Assembly: GCF_001306035.1 (NCBI RefSeq)
Contig: NZ_LGCM01000065.1
Location: 1 to 64,000, forward strand
Length of the DNA stretch: 64,000 nt
Direction: 5' to 3'
Source of the DNA: Levilinea saccharolytica
GTDB lineage: Bacteria; Chloroflexota; Anaerolineae; Anaerolineales; Anaerolineaceae
The notes beneath the pieces are model-generated. The model was given only the letters and a program-made list of their open reading frames with translations. It did no database searches and was not told where the DNA came from. Every line of letters begins with the position of its first letter. The first letter of the stretch is position 1. Position numbers and translations under genes: made by a program. This document shows positions 7,950 to 16,536 of the stretch, in pieces.

Positions 7950-7978
7950 GGCCGCCGGTGATTTCCGGCGGCCTTTTT
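7950..7978 (+). terminator. Rho-independent terminator
   Basis: GGCCGCCGG and CCGGCGGCC form a 9-bp stem with a 6-base loop, followed by TTTTTG, 23 bases after the GGDEF/HD-GYP gene. Confidence 0.9.
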
Positions 7979-7979
7979 G

Positions 7980-8332
7980 CTTTTCTGTATCTCTTCTTCC
8001 ATAATACCAACCTGAGCAGCATTCGTTGGATAGAAGAAGCGGACGTACTCAAGCCTGTACCACTTACAGGTGGCCATCTCGGCAGCATGGCCTTGGTCAT
8101 TCTTCACAGAAGCTGAGGGCAGCTTCGTAAACGCGCCGGTGGTGCGCGCAACACCTTTCAACTGCTACTACTCATTGTCTGGTGACGAATGACTGCTCAG
8201 GCAAATTCACTATAGCAAAAAAGGGAATGGAATACAAGTACCTGGGGGCGATTTAAGAATCGCGTAGGGTGAGGGTTGGGTTGGAATTCAGGCTGCTCAG
8301 GATTGAAAATTCAAGTATAATATGCGCACAAT
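7980..8332. other. Intergenic region without a recognisable gene
   Basis: Apart from a -10-like TATAAT at 8316-8321 in front of the tRNA, I see no promoter, RNA or conserved gene. A short minus-strand frame (about 8161 down to 8006) has an ordinary amino-acid mix and could be a decayed gene, but I do not recognise it. Confidence 0.4.
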
Positions 8333-8404
8333 GCGGGAGTCGCCAAGCGGTAAGGCATCAGCCTTCCAAGCTGACATTCGCGGGTTCGAATCCCGTCTCC
8401 CGCT
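8333..8404 (+). tRNA. tRNA-Gly (anticodon UCC)
   Basis: The acceptor GCGGGAG pairs with CTCCCGC (8397-8403). The D-arm is present, and the anticodon stem TCAGC/GCTGA encloses loop CTTCCAA with anticodon TCC. The T-arm CGGGT/ATCCCG has TTCGAAT. The discriminator is T, as is usual for bacterial tRNA-Gly, and CCA is not encoded. A TATAAT box ends 11 bases upstream. The AT-rich restriction-modification island begins right behind this tRNA, a typical integration neighbourhood. Confidence 0.92.
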
Positions 8405-8601
8405 CCTATTTTGCAATCATCCTCGATGAAAATCATAGGCTGATGATTCACCTTCGCTAAAATTTCCAGCGAAAACGGAGATATCATCCTATGTTGTTTT
8501 TTATGCAGTTGATATTGTCTTCTATTTACATGCAACAACTATCATTATCGATTATAAGTAAATCGCAATGAAACACCAAAGTTGCGAACAAATACCAAGA
8601 A

Positions 8602-8630
8602 CCTCCAGACAATTATCTGGAGGCACTTTT
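8602..8630 (+). terminator. Hairpin with T-run downstream of tRNA-Gly
   Basis: CCTCCAGA and TCTGGAGG form an 8-bp stem with a 6-base loop, followed by CACTTTTT on the plus strand. It could end the tRNA-Gly transcript and also shield against the convergent restriction gene. Confidence 0.65.
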
Positions 8631-8653
8631 TGATAGCTAGTATCTAGGATGAA

Positions 8654-9223
8654 TTAAGGCGCAACGCCAAGTATCATGACAGGAATGTCAATATTTGAAA
8701 TACCACGTCGTTCTAAATCCCATACAAACTGCTCAAAGTAAGAAACACCTGAAGACATATTTTCTGCCAATTCTTTAACTGGTACTATTTCAATCCCGAC
8801 ATCTATAAAACCCATCTTGTGGAAAATGGTCATTTTTGCACATACGTTATATACCATAAAAGAGTACTTGCCAAACTGAACCTCAACGCCCAGTTTATTC
8901 TTAATAAAATCCATTTCTCTAAATGCCCCTTTAGATACCTGGGGCACTTGATATCCCGCCGTGTAGAATTGGGTAGGATAATCGCAATGAACTCGTTTTT
9001 TCTCCCAACCAAACTCTAAGAAGTGGTCGCTTATCGACCTGTTCAAAGAGCGAGGACTGTATAAAACCTTATCCCTCATAGTTTTTTCTTTACTTATTTT
9101 GGTCATGTGTTGATTAGCGTCAACATGACGAAGAATACTTCTTACTTCTTCAAGTTCATCAGAAAAATTTGCTCGAACCGCTTTTTCACCACCGTTGAAC
9201 GAATAAATCCCAACTATTTTCAT
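8654..9223 (-). CDS. BglII/BstYI-like type II restriction endonuclease
   Basis: The 189-residue protein matches the BglII family. The core reads MDFIKNKLGVEVQFGKY, giving Asp105, Glu114 and Gln116 in the order D-x8-E-x-Q. This is the same spacing as the catalytic D84/E93/Q95 of BglII. A second conserved block follows, FMVYNV...IDVGIEIVP and SGVSYFEQFVWDLE. BglII cuts AGATCT and BstYI cuts RGATCY; the actual site here is unknown but probably contains GATC. The start ATG overlaps the methyltransferase stop as ATGA, so methyltransferase and nuclease are translated in that order from one mRNA. Base composition is far more AT-rich than neighbouring genes, which points to recent acquisition. Confidence 0.82.
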   Translation of the reverse strand: MKIVGIYSFNGGEKAVRANFSDELEEVRSILRHVDANQHMTKISKEKTMRDKVLYSPRSLNRSISDHFLEFGWEKKRVHCDYPTQFYTAGYQVPQVSKGAFREMDFIKNKLGVEVQFGKYSFMVYNVCAKMTIFHKMGFIDVGIEIVPVKELAENMSSGVSYFEQFVWDLERRGISNIDIPVMILGVAP

Positions 9224-10212
9224 TCGTCATACTCTCCTTTGTGTTCAAGCATTTTTTGCTGTCCATAGGATTCCCCCCACTCATCAGGGATTCTTGAAAC
9301 TTTTTCTTTGCCTGTTGGTTGGTAAACCGGTGTTCCAAGCTGCCGATAACCTAAAGTGCCATTAAATAACGACAATATCCGTTGACGCGCTAAATCAACA
9401 TATTCCTTTTCTTTATCGCTTCCTACAGCCTTTCGATTGTTCTTAATTGCCGCTAGAAGCGTCGAGCCAACACCCGCAAATGGATCTAAAACCCAATCAC
9501 CTTCATTTGTAAGCGCAAGGACACAGCGTTCAACTAATTCAATTGGATATTGGCAAGGATGATCCGTTTTTTCGGGATGATTTGCTTTTACGTTGGGAAT
9601 GTCCCAGACTTCCTTTTCCCAGTCCTGTAAAATAATTTCCCAAACATCAGATGGGTTTTTACCTAAAGGATTACCTGAGAGTTCACCTTTTTTACTGCCT
9701 TTAAAATGACGTTTCCCAGGATATTTTGAAGGGATGCGAACCTGGTCGAGATTGAAAGTATATCGATCACTTTTTGTGAACCAAAGGATAGTTTCGTATC
9801 TTCCGGAAAATCGCTTTGATGCATGGAGCCCGTGACCAAAACGCCAAATGATCCGGTTGCGTAACTTCAAGCCCAAATTCTTAAAGATGCCATAATACAA
9901 AATATCGAGTGGGAACACTTCACCATCTTGCACAAAATTTCCTACTTGCCAGCATAAGCTACCTTCGTCTTTTAGTACTCGATAAAGATTTGCGATGATA
10001 CTTGCTTGTTGGTCAAGATAATGGCCAATTTCAACCCGGCTTTCATAATCCTTTCCAAGATTGTAAGGTGGTGAAGTGATAATTAGCTGAATTGAATTAC
10101 TTGGGATCTCTGTAAGCAATCTATTAACATCACCTTCAAAAAGCACGATGTCCGAGTTGATTTTAAAATGGCTATCAATTGGTTTAGTACTATGGAATAA
10201 AGGTAGGCTCAT
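9220..10212 (-). CDS. Type II DNA methyltransferase, beta class (probable m4C)
   Basis: The 330-residue enzyme has the catalytic motif IV first, ITSPPYNLGKDYE at about residue 47, and the SAM-binding motif I late, DPFAGVGSTLLAA at about residue 245. This order defines beta-class amino-methyltransferases. A Ser before PPY is typical of N4-cytosine enzymes, as in the methyltransferase of the BglII system, although N6-adenine cannot be excluded. It protects host DNA from the overlapping nuclease gene. The product lacks any obvious separate target-recognition fusion; the recognition region would lie between the motifs (about residues 80-230). The gene is AT-rich and comes first in the operon, which favours methylation before cleavage. 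Confidence 0.85.
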   Translation of the reverse strand: MSLPLFHSTKPIDSHFKINSDIVLFEGDVNRLLTEIPSNSIQLIITSPPYNLGKDYESRVEIGHYLDQQASIIANLYRVLKDEGSLCWQVGNFVQDGEVFPLDILYYGIFKNLGLKLRNRIIWRFGHGLHASKRFSGRYETILWFTKSDRYTFNLDQVRIPSKYPGKRHFKGSKKGELSGNPLGKNPSDVWEIILQDWEKEVWDIPNVKANHPEKTDHPCQYPIELVERCVLALTNEGDWVLDPFAGVGSTLLAAIKNNRKAVGSDKEKEYVDLARQRILSLFNGTLGYRQLGTPVYQPTGKEKVSRIPDEWGESYGQQKMLEHKGEYDE

Positions 10213-10243
10213 AGTGTTATTTTACTCCAAACCAGCTACAAAT

Positions 10244-10284
10244 TTTTTTAAAAAGAGCTGATTGGACCTAGACAGCCAGCTCTT
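10244..10284 (-). terminator. Terminator of the YdcF-like gene
   Basis: On the minus strand AAGAGCTG and CAGCTCTT form a stem that can be extended inside by GCTG/CAGC. It is followed by TTTTTAAAAAAATTT. It lies between the minus-strand YdcF-like gene and the restriction-modification operon. Confidence 0.75.
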
Positions 10285-10311
10285 GGTAATTAATCTTAAA
10301 CGCTCTAGACT

Positions 10312-10956
10312 TCAATCGTTGTTCAGCTGCAAATAGAAGTTCAGCAGCTTGGCGTATTCCAGCAGGGTGGTTTTCCAACCGCGCGAACTGAGATACCAGG
10401 TGGTGGCGCGGTACCAATGGCCGCGGGCAGGGCGCACGATGATACGGATGTCGCGGTTTTGGAAAGCGGTTTTAAAGATCTGCCGGGTGCGAAAGGTGTG
10501 ATAGGGGTCGGTGACGATGATGCAGGTCTTGAAATTCTTCTCCACCAGGAGCTTGCGCAGCGCCTGGGCTTCTTCGATGGTAGTCTGGGCGTGTTTTTCC
10601 GTCTCCAAAATGGCACCGTTGGGGATGCCGCGGTCCATCAGCTCCAGCTTGAGCACCATGTTATAGGCTGAGCCGTCAGAGAGGGTGGCGCCGGTTTCGG
10701 TTAGGATGATGTACTGCGCATAGCCGTCCTCATACAGACGCGCGCCCTCTTCCAGGCGCACATTTCCGCCGCCGCTCAGCACAGCTACGGCGTCGGCTTT
10801 TTCCAGCGGGTCAGCGGCGATGAGCAGCCCCCCGGCCCCCACCAGGACGGTCTCAATCACCGCCAGGACGATCAGCACGATAACGCCCAGCGATAAGGCC
10901 CCCCCAGCCGCCCGCAGACAGCCGCCTTTTGGCGCGGATGGGTTCACCGGTGTCAT
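10312..10956 (-). CDS. YdcF/ElyC/SanA-like DUF218 membrane protein
   Basis: The 214-residue protein has one N-terminal membrane helix (about residues 18-45, LGVIVLIVLAVIETVLVG) and a DUF218 domain. Typical signatures are AVAVLSGGG, LYEDGYAQYIILT, the E-x-x-A-x-x-T segment ETEKHAQTTIEEA and IIVTDPYHTFRT. Members such as ElyC and SanA are implicated in envelope biogenesis and vancomycin or detergent tolerance, but no biochemical reaction is established for most. The domain would sit outside the membrane. It lies 23 bases after the PatB-like gene on the same strand, so the two may be co-transcribed, and a terminator follows. Confidence 0.75.
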   Translation of the reverse strand: MTPVNPSAPKGGCLRAAGGALSLGVIVLIVLAVIETVLVGAGGLLIAADPLEKADAVAVLSGGGNVRLEEGARLYEDGYAQYIILTETGATLSDGSAYNMVLKLELMDRGIPNGAILETEKHAQTTIEEAQALRKLLVEKNFKTCIIVTDPYHTFRTRQIFKTAFQNRDIRIIVRPARGHWYRATTWYLSSRGWKTTLLEYAKLLNFYLQLNND

Positions 10957-10979
10957 ACTTCCTCCTTCGCGCAGCCGCT

Positions 10980-12146
10980 TCAGCGGGCTGCGCGCTGTTC
11001 GTCCAGGGCGGCCTTCATCCGCCGCAGACCTTCCTGCAGGGTGGCGCGCGGGCAGGCGAAGTTCAGGCGCACAAAGCCCTCACCGCCCGGCCCAAAGGTG
11101 GCGCCTTCGTTCAGCCCCACGCGGGCTTTTTGCAGGAAGAACTCGCTGGGGCTGAGCGGCAAATTAGCTTCGCGGCAGTCCAGCCAGGCCAGATAGGTGC
11201 CTTCGGGGGAGGCCATGTGAATTTCGGGCATCTCGCGCCGCACAAAATCCACCAGATAATCGCGGTTGCCCTGCAAATACACCAGGGCTTCATCCAGCCA
11301 GGGCTGGCCGTGGCGGTAGGCGGCGTGGGCAGCCACCTGGCCCATCAAATTGACCCAGCCCACCAGGCCCTTATCGGCGGCCTGATACTGCTGGCGCAGT
11401 TCGGGGTTCTGGATAATCGCCAGGGAACATTCCAGACCGGCGATGTTGAAGGTTTTGCTGGGGGCCATGAGCGTCATGGAGCGCTGGGCGATTTCAGGTG
11501 AGAGCGAGGCGATGGGGAAATGCGGATGGCCCTCGAAGACCAGATCGCAGTGAATTTCATCGGAGCAGATGAGCACATTATGGCGCAGGCAGATCTCGGC
11601 CATGCGCTCCAACTCATCTTTACGAAAGACGCGCCCGACCGGGTTGTGCGGATTGCACAAAATAAACAGGCGGGTCGAATCGGTGAGGCCAGCTTCGAAG
11701 GCGTCAAAATCAATGGAATAGGAGCCGTCCCCTTCGCGGGTCAGCTGCATGGTCTGCATTTCCAGGTTGGCATGCTTGGGCGCGCCGAAGAAGGGGAAAT
11801 AGACCGGGGTCTGCATGAAAACCCCTTCGCCGGGCTGGGCAAAGGCGTGGCAGGCCAGGTTGAAGCCGGTGACGACCCCGGGGATGAGCACGATATCTTC
11901 GGTTTTGATCTCCCACTGATAGCGCTGGGCCATGCGCTCCACCAGCAGCTCAAAAAATTCGGGCGGGGTGGAGGGGTAACCAAACACGCCGTGTTCTACA
12001 CGGCTGCGCAGCGCGTCCACGATGGCTGGGGCGGAGACAAAATCCATATCCGCTACCCACATGGGCAGTACATCTTCGTCATAGCGGCGCCATTTGATGC
12101 TTTCGGTGCTGCGGCGGTCCGGACAGGTGTCAAAATTGTAGGTCAT
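10980..12146 (-). CDS. patB: PatB/MalY-type aminotransferase (cystathionine beta-lyase-like)
   Basis: The 388-residue PLP enzyme of fold type I belongs to the MalY/PatB group. The Schiff-base lysine is in APSKTFNIAG (about residue 235), a signature of this group. Other landmarks are the N-terminal MWVADMDF, CNPHNPVGRVF (PLP pocket) and SDEIHCDL. Members cleave cystathionine and other cysteine conjugates by C-S beta-elimination to give homocysteine or thiols plus pyruvate and ammonia; MalY also moonlights as a regulator. Length fits the family (380-400). It is the first gene of a probable two-gene operon with the YdcF-like gene. Confidence 0.85.
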   Translation of the reverse strand: MTYNFDTCPDRRSTESIKWRRYDEDVLPMWVADMDFVSAPAIVDALRSRVEHGVFGYPSTPPEFFELLVERMAQRYQWEIKTEDIVLIPGVVTGFNLACHAFAQPGEGVFMQTPVYFPFFGAPKHANLEMQTMQLTREGDGSYSIDFDAFEAGLTDSTRLFILCNPHNPVGRVFRKDELERMAEICLRHNVLICSDEIHCDLVFEGHPHFPIASLSPEIAQRSMTLMAPSKTFNIAGLECSLAIIQNPELRQQYQAADKGLVGWVNLMGQVAAHAAYRHGQPWLDEALVYLQGNRDYLVDFVRREMPEIHMASPEGTYLAWLDCREANLPLSPSEFFLQKARVGLNEGATFGPGGEGFVRLNFACPRATLQEGLRRMKAALDEQRAAR

Positions 12147-12251
12147 GGGTTCCCTCAGTTGCGGTGAAAAGGTAGGTTAACGTGATTATAACCCAATCCT
12201 CCCGCGCGTTTCGCCCCACGAGGAATAGGGGTCGCAGGGAAGGGGCGGTGC

Positions 12252-12260
12252 TGGTATACT
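12252..12260 (+). promoter_or_regulatory. Extended -10 element upstream of the methyltransferase-proC pair
   Basis: TGGTATACT fits TGnTATACT, 31 bases before the ATG at 12291. GAGGAAGTGAGCC provides a ribosome binding site. Confidence 0.5.
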
Positions 12261-12290
12261 ACCCATAGACCCCCAAGAGGAAGTGAGCCA

Positions 12291-13199
12291 ATGGCCATTC
12301 AACCCCCCCCATTAACCGTACTCACCAGCCCCGGCTGGCAGGATTATGAACTTTTAGACAGCGGCCGCGGTCAAAAGCTGGAACGTTACGGCCCCTACCG
12401 CTTTGTGCGCCCCGAACCGGAAGCGGTTTGGCGCCCGGCGTTGAACGAGCGCGCCTGGACGCAGGTGGACGCGGTGTTTGAGCCCTCCGCCGAGGAAAAC
12501 GGCGGGCATTGGAAAAAACTGCGCACGCTGCCGGAACATTGGATCATGGCCTACAAAGGGATGCGCTTCGCGGCGCGGCTCTCAGCCTCGCGGCATGTGG
12601 GTGTGTTCCCAGAGCAGGCCAGCCAATGGGATTGGATTGACGCCCAGGTAACCCAGGCCAAACGCCCGCTGAAGGTGCTGAACCTGTTCGGGTACACCGG
12701 TATTGCTTCGTTGGCCGCAGCCCGCGCCGGCGCGGACGTGACGCATGTGGACGCTTCTCGCAAAGTGATCACCTGGGCGCGCGAAAACCAGACCTATTCC
12801 GGCCTGGAAGCGGCCTCGCTGCGCTGGATTATGGACGACGCGCTCAAGTTTGTGCAGCGCGAGGTGCGGCGCGGGGCGCATTATGACGGCTTTATCCTGG
12901 ATCCCCCCAAGTTTGGCCGCGGGCCGAAGGGGGAGGTGTGGGAATTTTACAAATTGATCCCCAATTTGCTGGAAACTTGCCGCACGCTGTTCAGCGCGTC
13001 GCCAGCTTTTCTGGTGCTGACAGCCTACGCGGTGAAGGCCTCTGCGCTGACCCTGCACCAGGCCCTGGGCGAGATGACCGCCGGGCTAGGGGGGCAGTGT
13101 GAGGCGGGTGAGGTGACGCTGGCCGAAACCAGCGGCGGGCGGCTGCTGCCTTTGGCCATTTTTGCGCGCTGGAGCGCGGTCCAAACCAAGGAGAAATAA
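12291..13199 (+). CDS. RlmI/RlmK-like class I SAM methyltransferase
   Basis: The 302-residue protein resembles the C-terminal catalytic part of RlmI and related RNA methyltransferases. It has an oxygen-rich N-terminal strand region, motif I VLNLFGYTGIASLAAARAGA with the acidic VDAS after it, and motif IV DGFILDPPKFGRGPKGEVWE. The DPPKF sequence and its Gly-rich loop are typical of rRNA methyltransferases acting on cytosine or guanine. No PUA domain is present, so it is shorter than RlmI (about 396). The substrate is therefore uncertain. Its stop is directly followed by the proC start two bases later, so they form an operon. Confidence 0.7.
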   Translation: MAIQPPPLTVLTSPGWQDYELLDSGRGQKLERYGPYRFVRPEPEAVWRPALNERAWTQVDAVFEPSAEENGGHWKKLRTLPEHWIMAYKGMRFAARLSASRHVGVFPEQASQWDWIDAQVTQAKRPLKVLNLFGYTGIASLAAARAGADVTHVDASRKVITWARENQTYSGLEAASLRWIMDDALKFVQREVRRGAHYDGFILDPPKFGRGPKGEVWEFYKLIPNLLETCRTLFSASPAFLVLTAYAVKASALTLHQALGEMTAGLGGQCEAGEVTLAETSGGRLLPLAIFARWSAVQTKEK

Positions 13200-13201
13200 A
13201 C

Positions 13202-14053
13202 ATGGATGCCCCCAAAATTTCTGTAATTGGCCCCGGTGCGATGGGCGAAGCCATTATCGCGGGGCTGTTGCGCGATGGGTTGACCCCGGCACAGCATGTG
13301 ACCGCCTCTGGCCCGGACGTGGAACGGGTGGAGGAACTGCGCTCGGTGTACGGCGTGCGCCCCATGACGGATAACGCCGCGGCGGTGGAGGGGGCGGATG
13401 TGGTGATTCTGTCGGTCAAGCCGCAGCGCCTGGAACGGGTGCTGAGCGGTTTGTGCGGCAAGGTGCCGCCCCAGGCGCTGGTGCTCTCGATTGTGGCGGG
13501 CGCGGCTTTGCCCTCCATCAGCGAGCGGCTGCAGCACAAGGCCCTGGTGCGGGCCATGCCCAACACCCCGGCGCAGATCGGCGAGGGCATCACCGTGTGG
13601 ACGGCTTCGGCGGCGGTCAGCACCGAACAGCACGAGCTGGCCCGGTGCATTTTGGGCGCGTTGGGGTCGGAAATCTTCGTGGAAGAGGAAAACTATCTGG
13701 ATATGGCCACGGCCTTATCCGGTTCAGGCCCGGCCTATGTGTTCTTGTTCATGGAAGCCATGGTGGACGCGGGGGTGCATTTGGGTTTCCCGCGCCGCAT
13801 TGCCGAGCAGCTGGTGACGCAGACGGTGCGCGGGTCGGCGGATTATTTCGCCGGGCGTAAGTCTCATCCGGCGGCGCTGCGCAATGAGGTCACGTCCCCG
13901 GGGGGCACGTCGGCCGCGGCGCTCTATTATCTGGAGAAAGCTGGCTTCCGCACAGCCATTTCGCGCGCCATCTGGGCGGCCTATGAGCGTTCGCAGGAGC
14001 TGGGCAAGGATAAGCACCGCAAGTCGCCGGAGAACAGCGCCGAGCGCGATTGA
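13202..14053 (+). CDS. proC: Pyrroline-5-carboxylate reductase
   Basis: The 283-residue protein catalyses the last step of proline synthesis, NAD(P)H-dependent reduction of pyrroline-5-carboxylate. Visible are the N-terminal Rossmann motif VIGPGAMGEAIIAGLL, the RAMPNTPAQIGEGIT segment, and the family signature near residues 225-250 with HPAALRNEVTSPGGTSAAALYYLE. The second position of the glycine motif is Pro (GPGAMG), a common variant. Length matches the family (265-285). It is translationally close to the preceding methyltransferase gene (two-base gap). Confidence 0.92.
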   Translation: MDAPKISVIGPGAMGEAIIAGLLRDGLTPAQHVTASGPDVERVEELRSVYGVRPMTDNAAAVEGADVVILSVKPQRLERVLSGLCGKVPPQALVLSIVAGAALPSISERLQHKALVRAMPNTPAQIGEGITVWTASAAVSTEQHELARCILGALGSEIFVEEENYLDMATALSGSGPAYVFLFMEAMVDAGVHLGFPRRIAEQLVTQTVRGSADYFAGRKSHPAALRNEVTSPGGTSAAALYYLEKAGFRTAISRAIWAAYERSQELGKDKHRKSPENSAERD

Positions 14054-14136
14054 GGCTGTGCAACCGTAGGGGCGGTTGGACGTATATTAAGGTGTGAGAA
14101 TGGTTTTCTGGGGCCGCTGTACAAAGGAGGCGTAGG

Positions 14137-14979
14137 ATGGATCGGCTGAAAAATTCTTGGGAACTGGTCAAAGCCAGCGCGCGCGTTTTGGCGCAGGATA
14201 AAGAACTGATGGTCTTCCCGTTCATCTCCAGCCTGGGGGTGATTCTGGTCAGTTTGACCTTCGCTCTGCCCTTGTTCCTGGCGGGACGGGTGGAAAACCT
14301 GATCGAAGGCGGCGGGCAGGTTGCGGGGATGGCGGTGCTGTTCCTGTTTTACCTGGTGCAGTACTTCGTTATCTTCTTTGCCAACACCGCCCTGGTGGGG
14401 GCGGCTCTCATCCGCCTGCGGGGCGGCGACCCGACCCTGGGGGACGGTTTTCGCATCGCCTTCAGCCGCTTTGGACCCATCCTGGGCTACGCCCTGGTGG
14501 CCGCCACGGTGGGCATGATCCTGAAAGCTCTGTCGCGCAAGCGCAGCGGCCTGGTGCGCACGGCCTCTTCCTTGCTGGGCCTGGGGTGGAGCATCGCCAC
14601 CTTCCTGGTGGTTCCGGTGCTGGCGGTGGAAAACCTCGGCCCGCTGCAGGCCATTCAGCGCAGTGTGAGCCTGCTCAAGAAAACCTGGGGCGAGCAGATT
14701 GCCGGTAATTTGGGCCTGGGAGCCTTCTTTGGAATTTTGACCCTGGCGGTGGTGCTGGTGTCGCTGGCCCTAGGGGTCGGCTCCATTATGCTGCTGGAAA
14801 CGCCCTGGGTGGCCGTAGCCCTGGCGGTGCTGCTGGTGGTTTTCCTGCTGGTGTCTGGGCTGGTGCAGTCCACCCTCAACGGCATTTACACCGCCGCGGT
14901 GTACACTTACGCCGTGGACGGGCGCAGCGGCTTTTTTGATGAAACCCTGGTGCGCGAGGCTTTCCAATCCGGTTCCTGA
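14137..14979 (+). CDS. DUF6159 family integral membrane protein
   Basis: The 280-residue protein starts with an amphipathic segment and SWELVKASARVLAQDKELMVFP. It has about six membrane helices in three pairs (residues 28-50, 60-95, 110-130, 145-165, 195-220, 225-255). A central cytoplasmic motif, GPLQAIQRSVSLLKKTWGE, is conserved in this family. The family is widespread in Chloroflexota and Actinobacteria, and its role is unknown. A GGAGG ribosome binding site precedes the ATG. The gene is single, with its own terminator. Confidence 0.75.
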   Translation: MDRLKNSWELVKASARVLAQDKELMVFPFISSLGVILVSLTFALPLFLAGRVENLIEGGGQVAGMAVLFLFYLVQYFVIFFANTALVGAALIRLRGGDPTLGDGFRIAFSRFGPILGYALVAATVGMILKALSRKRSGLVRTASSLLGLGWSIATFLVVPVLAVENLGPLQAIQRSVSLLKKTWGEQIAGNLGLGAFFGILTLAVVLVSLALGVGSIMLLETPWVAVALAVLLVVFLLVSGLVQSTLNGIYTAAVYTYAVDGRSGFFDETLVREAFQSGS

Positions 14980-15001
14980 GCGTCCCCTGATTCGACATGC
15001 G

Positions 15002-15033
15002 AGCGGCTTGCCAACGGCAGGCCGCTTTTTTTA
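15002..15033 (+). terminator. Rho-independent terminator
   Basis: AGCGGCTTGCC and GGCAGGCCGCT form a stem around AAC, followed by a T-run, 23 bases after the DUF6159 gene. Confidence 0.9.
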
Positions 15034-15086
15034 TTTCCTCGACGGGCAGGTTAGACATTTTCTACCGGGTGCGGTGGGGAAGGGCA

Positions 15087-15092
15087 TATAAT
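15087..15092 (+). promoter_or_regulatory. -10 box suggesting a leaderless mRNA
   Basis: A perfect TATAAT ends 8 bases before the ATG at 15100. Transcription would start at or next to the A of the start codon, and no Shine-Dalgarno sequence is present. No convincing -35 is visible. Confidence 0.5.
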
Positions 15093-15099
15093 TAAACGC

Positions 15100-16503
15100 A
15101 TGAAGACCCAGGATCGGCTGCAATTGATCGTGCGCATCCTTCTGGTGGTGGCTGTGGCGGTGCTGCTCCGTCTGCAGCCCCTGCCGGTGGGGCTGCGCGA
15201 GGCGTGGGGCGAGGCCCAGCAGGGCAGCCTGGAAGGCCTGCAAACCGCGCTGGCCTGGCAGCCCTGGCGCGGCGATCTGTGGGAATCCCTGGGGCAGGCA
15301 TTGGGCACGCAAGGGCAGGCCGCAGAGGCCGCCGCGGCCCTGGAAGAAGCCCACCGCCTGGGTGCGCTTTCGGCCGAGGGGCAGGTGCGGCTGGGCGACC
15401 TGTACGCCGAACTGGGCCAAGACGAACGCGCCGAAGCCTGGTGGTTTGCCCTGCTGAAACAAGACTCCCCGCCCGAAGCGGCCTATGTGCGGGCGGCGCA
15501 GGTGCTGCGCGCAGGCCAGCGCTGGGCGGAACTGGAAGACACCCTGCGCAGCGGCCTGCGGGTGCATCCGAACAGCGCGGAGTTATCCTGGCAGTTGGGC
15601 GCGCTGCTGGCAGCATCGCTGGACAGCGGCGCCGAGGGTTATCTGCGCAGCGCGGCCCAGGCTGAAGTCACCGCCGCCCCGGCCGAGGAGCTGCGCCAGG
15701 CGCTGTTGACCGCCGCGACTTCGGGGGGACCGTCGACCTATCAACTGGTGGGGGTGGGGCGCGCCCTGGCCGGGCAGGGACAGTGGGATCTGGCCGAGCT
15801 GGCTTTCGACCAGGCGGTGGCGGCCGACCCAAGCTACGCCGAGGCCTGGGCGTTTCGCGGCGAGGCGCGTTACCAGACCGGCGCGGACGGCAGCGCCGAT
15901 GTACGGCAGGCTCTGAAGCTGAACCCCCAATCTGTTCTGGCCCAGGCGCTGCAGGCCTTACAGTACCGCCGCGCGGGCGAGGGGGAGCGCGCGCTGGAGA
16001 TTTTGCGTCGGGTGGCGGCCCAGGAACCGCAGGAACCCGCCTGGCAGCTGGAAATGGGCTACGCGTTCATTGAAATGGGCGACAGCGCCGCCGCCCTGCC
16101 GTACTTTCAAAAAGCGGTCACGCTGGCCCCTGAGCGCGCCGCCCTGTGGCGGGAACTGGCCCAATTCTGCATTCAATATGACGCCGATGCGCGCGCTTTG
16201 GGGCTGCCCGCCGCCCGCCAGGCGGTTTTGCTGGCCCCTCAGGATGCCCGCAGCCAGGATGTGATGGGCTGGGTCTTGATGAACCTGGGGGATTACGCCA
16301 GCGCGGAACGCTTCTTGCAACAGGCTTTATCGTTAGAGGATCGCAGCGCCCAAATTCACCTTCATCTGGGGCAGTTGTATTTGCAGATGGAGGACATGGA
16401 ACGAGCTTTTCCCCATCTGACCCGCGCTCGCAGCCTGGGAAAAGGCACCGACACCGAAATTTTGGCCCGGCGCTTATTAGAACGTTTTTTTGATGGCGGT
16501 TAA
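15100..16503 (+). CDS. Membrane-anchored tetratricopeptide repeat protein
   Basis: The 467-residue protein has an N-terminal membrane helix (about residues 9-25, IVRILLVVAVAVLLRL), then helical repeats through the chain. TPR-like units include GDLWESLGQALGTQGQAAEA, WDLAELAFDQAVAADPSYAE, PAWQLEMGYAFIEMGDSAAA and AQIHLHLGQLYLQMEDMERA. It is Ala-, Leu- and Gln-rich and has no enzyme motif. The domain probably projects outward and serves as a scaffold. The TATAAT box 8 bases from the ATG suggests a leaderless transcript. The lipoprotein gene follows after 33 bases and is likely co-transcribed. Confidence 0.75.
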   Translation: MKTQDRLQLIVRILLVVAVAVLLRLQPLPVGLREAWGEAQQGSLEGLQTALAWQPWRGDLWESLGQALGTQGQAAEAAAALEEAHRLGALSAEGQVRLGDLYAELGQDERAEAWWFALLKQDSPPEAAYVRAAQVLRAGQRWAELEDTLRSGLRVHPNSAELSWQLGALLAASLDSGAEGYLRSAAQAEVTAAPAEELRQALLTAATSGGPSTYQLVGVGRALAGQGQWDLAELAFDQAVAADPSYAEAWAFRGEARYQTGADGSADVRQALKLNPQSVLAQALQALQYRRAGEGERALEILRRVAAQEPQEPAWQLEMGYAFIEMGDSAAALPYFQKAVTLAPERAALWRELAQFCIQYDADARALGLPAARQAVLLAPQDARSQDVMGWVLMNLGDYASAERFLQQALSLEDRSAQIHLHLGQLYLQMEDMERAFPHLTRARSLGKGTDTEILARRLLERFFDGG

Positions 16504-16536
16504 AGACTCGTGCGGTTTTTAACGCAGGAGGCAGGG

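Noticed and set aside
7985-8161. Possible decayed minus-strand gene between the terminator and tRNA-Gly
   Set aside because: Ordinary composition but no recognised family, no clear start, and it runs into the terminator; kept only as an intergenic note.
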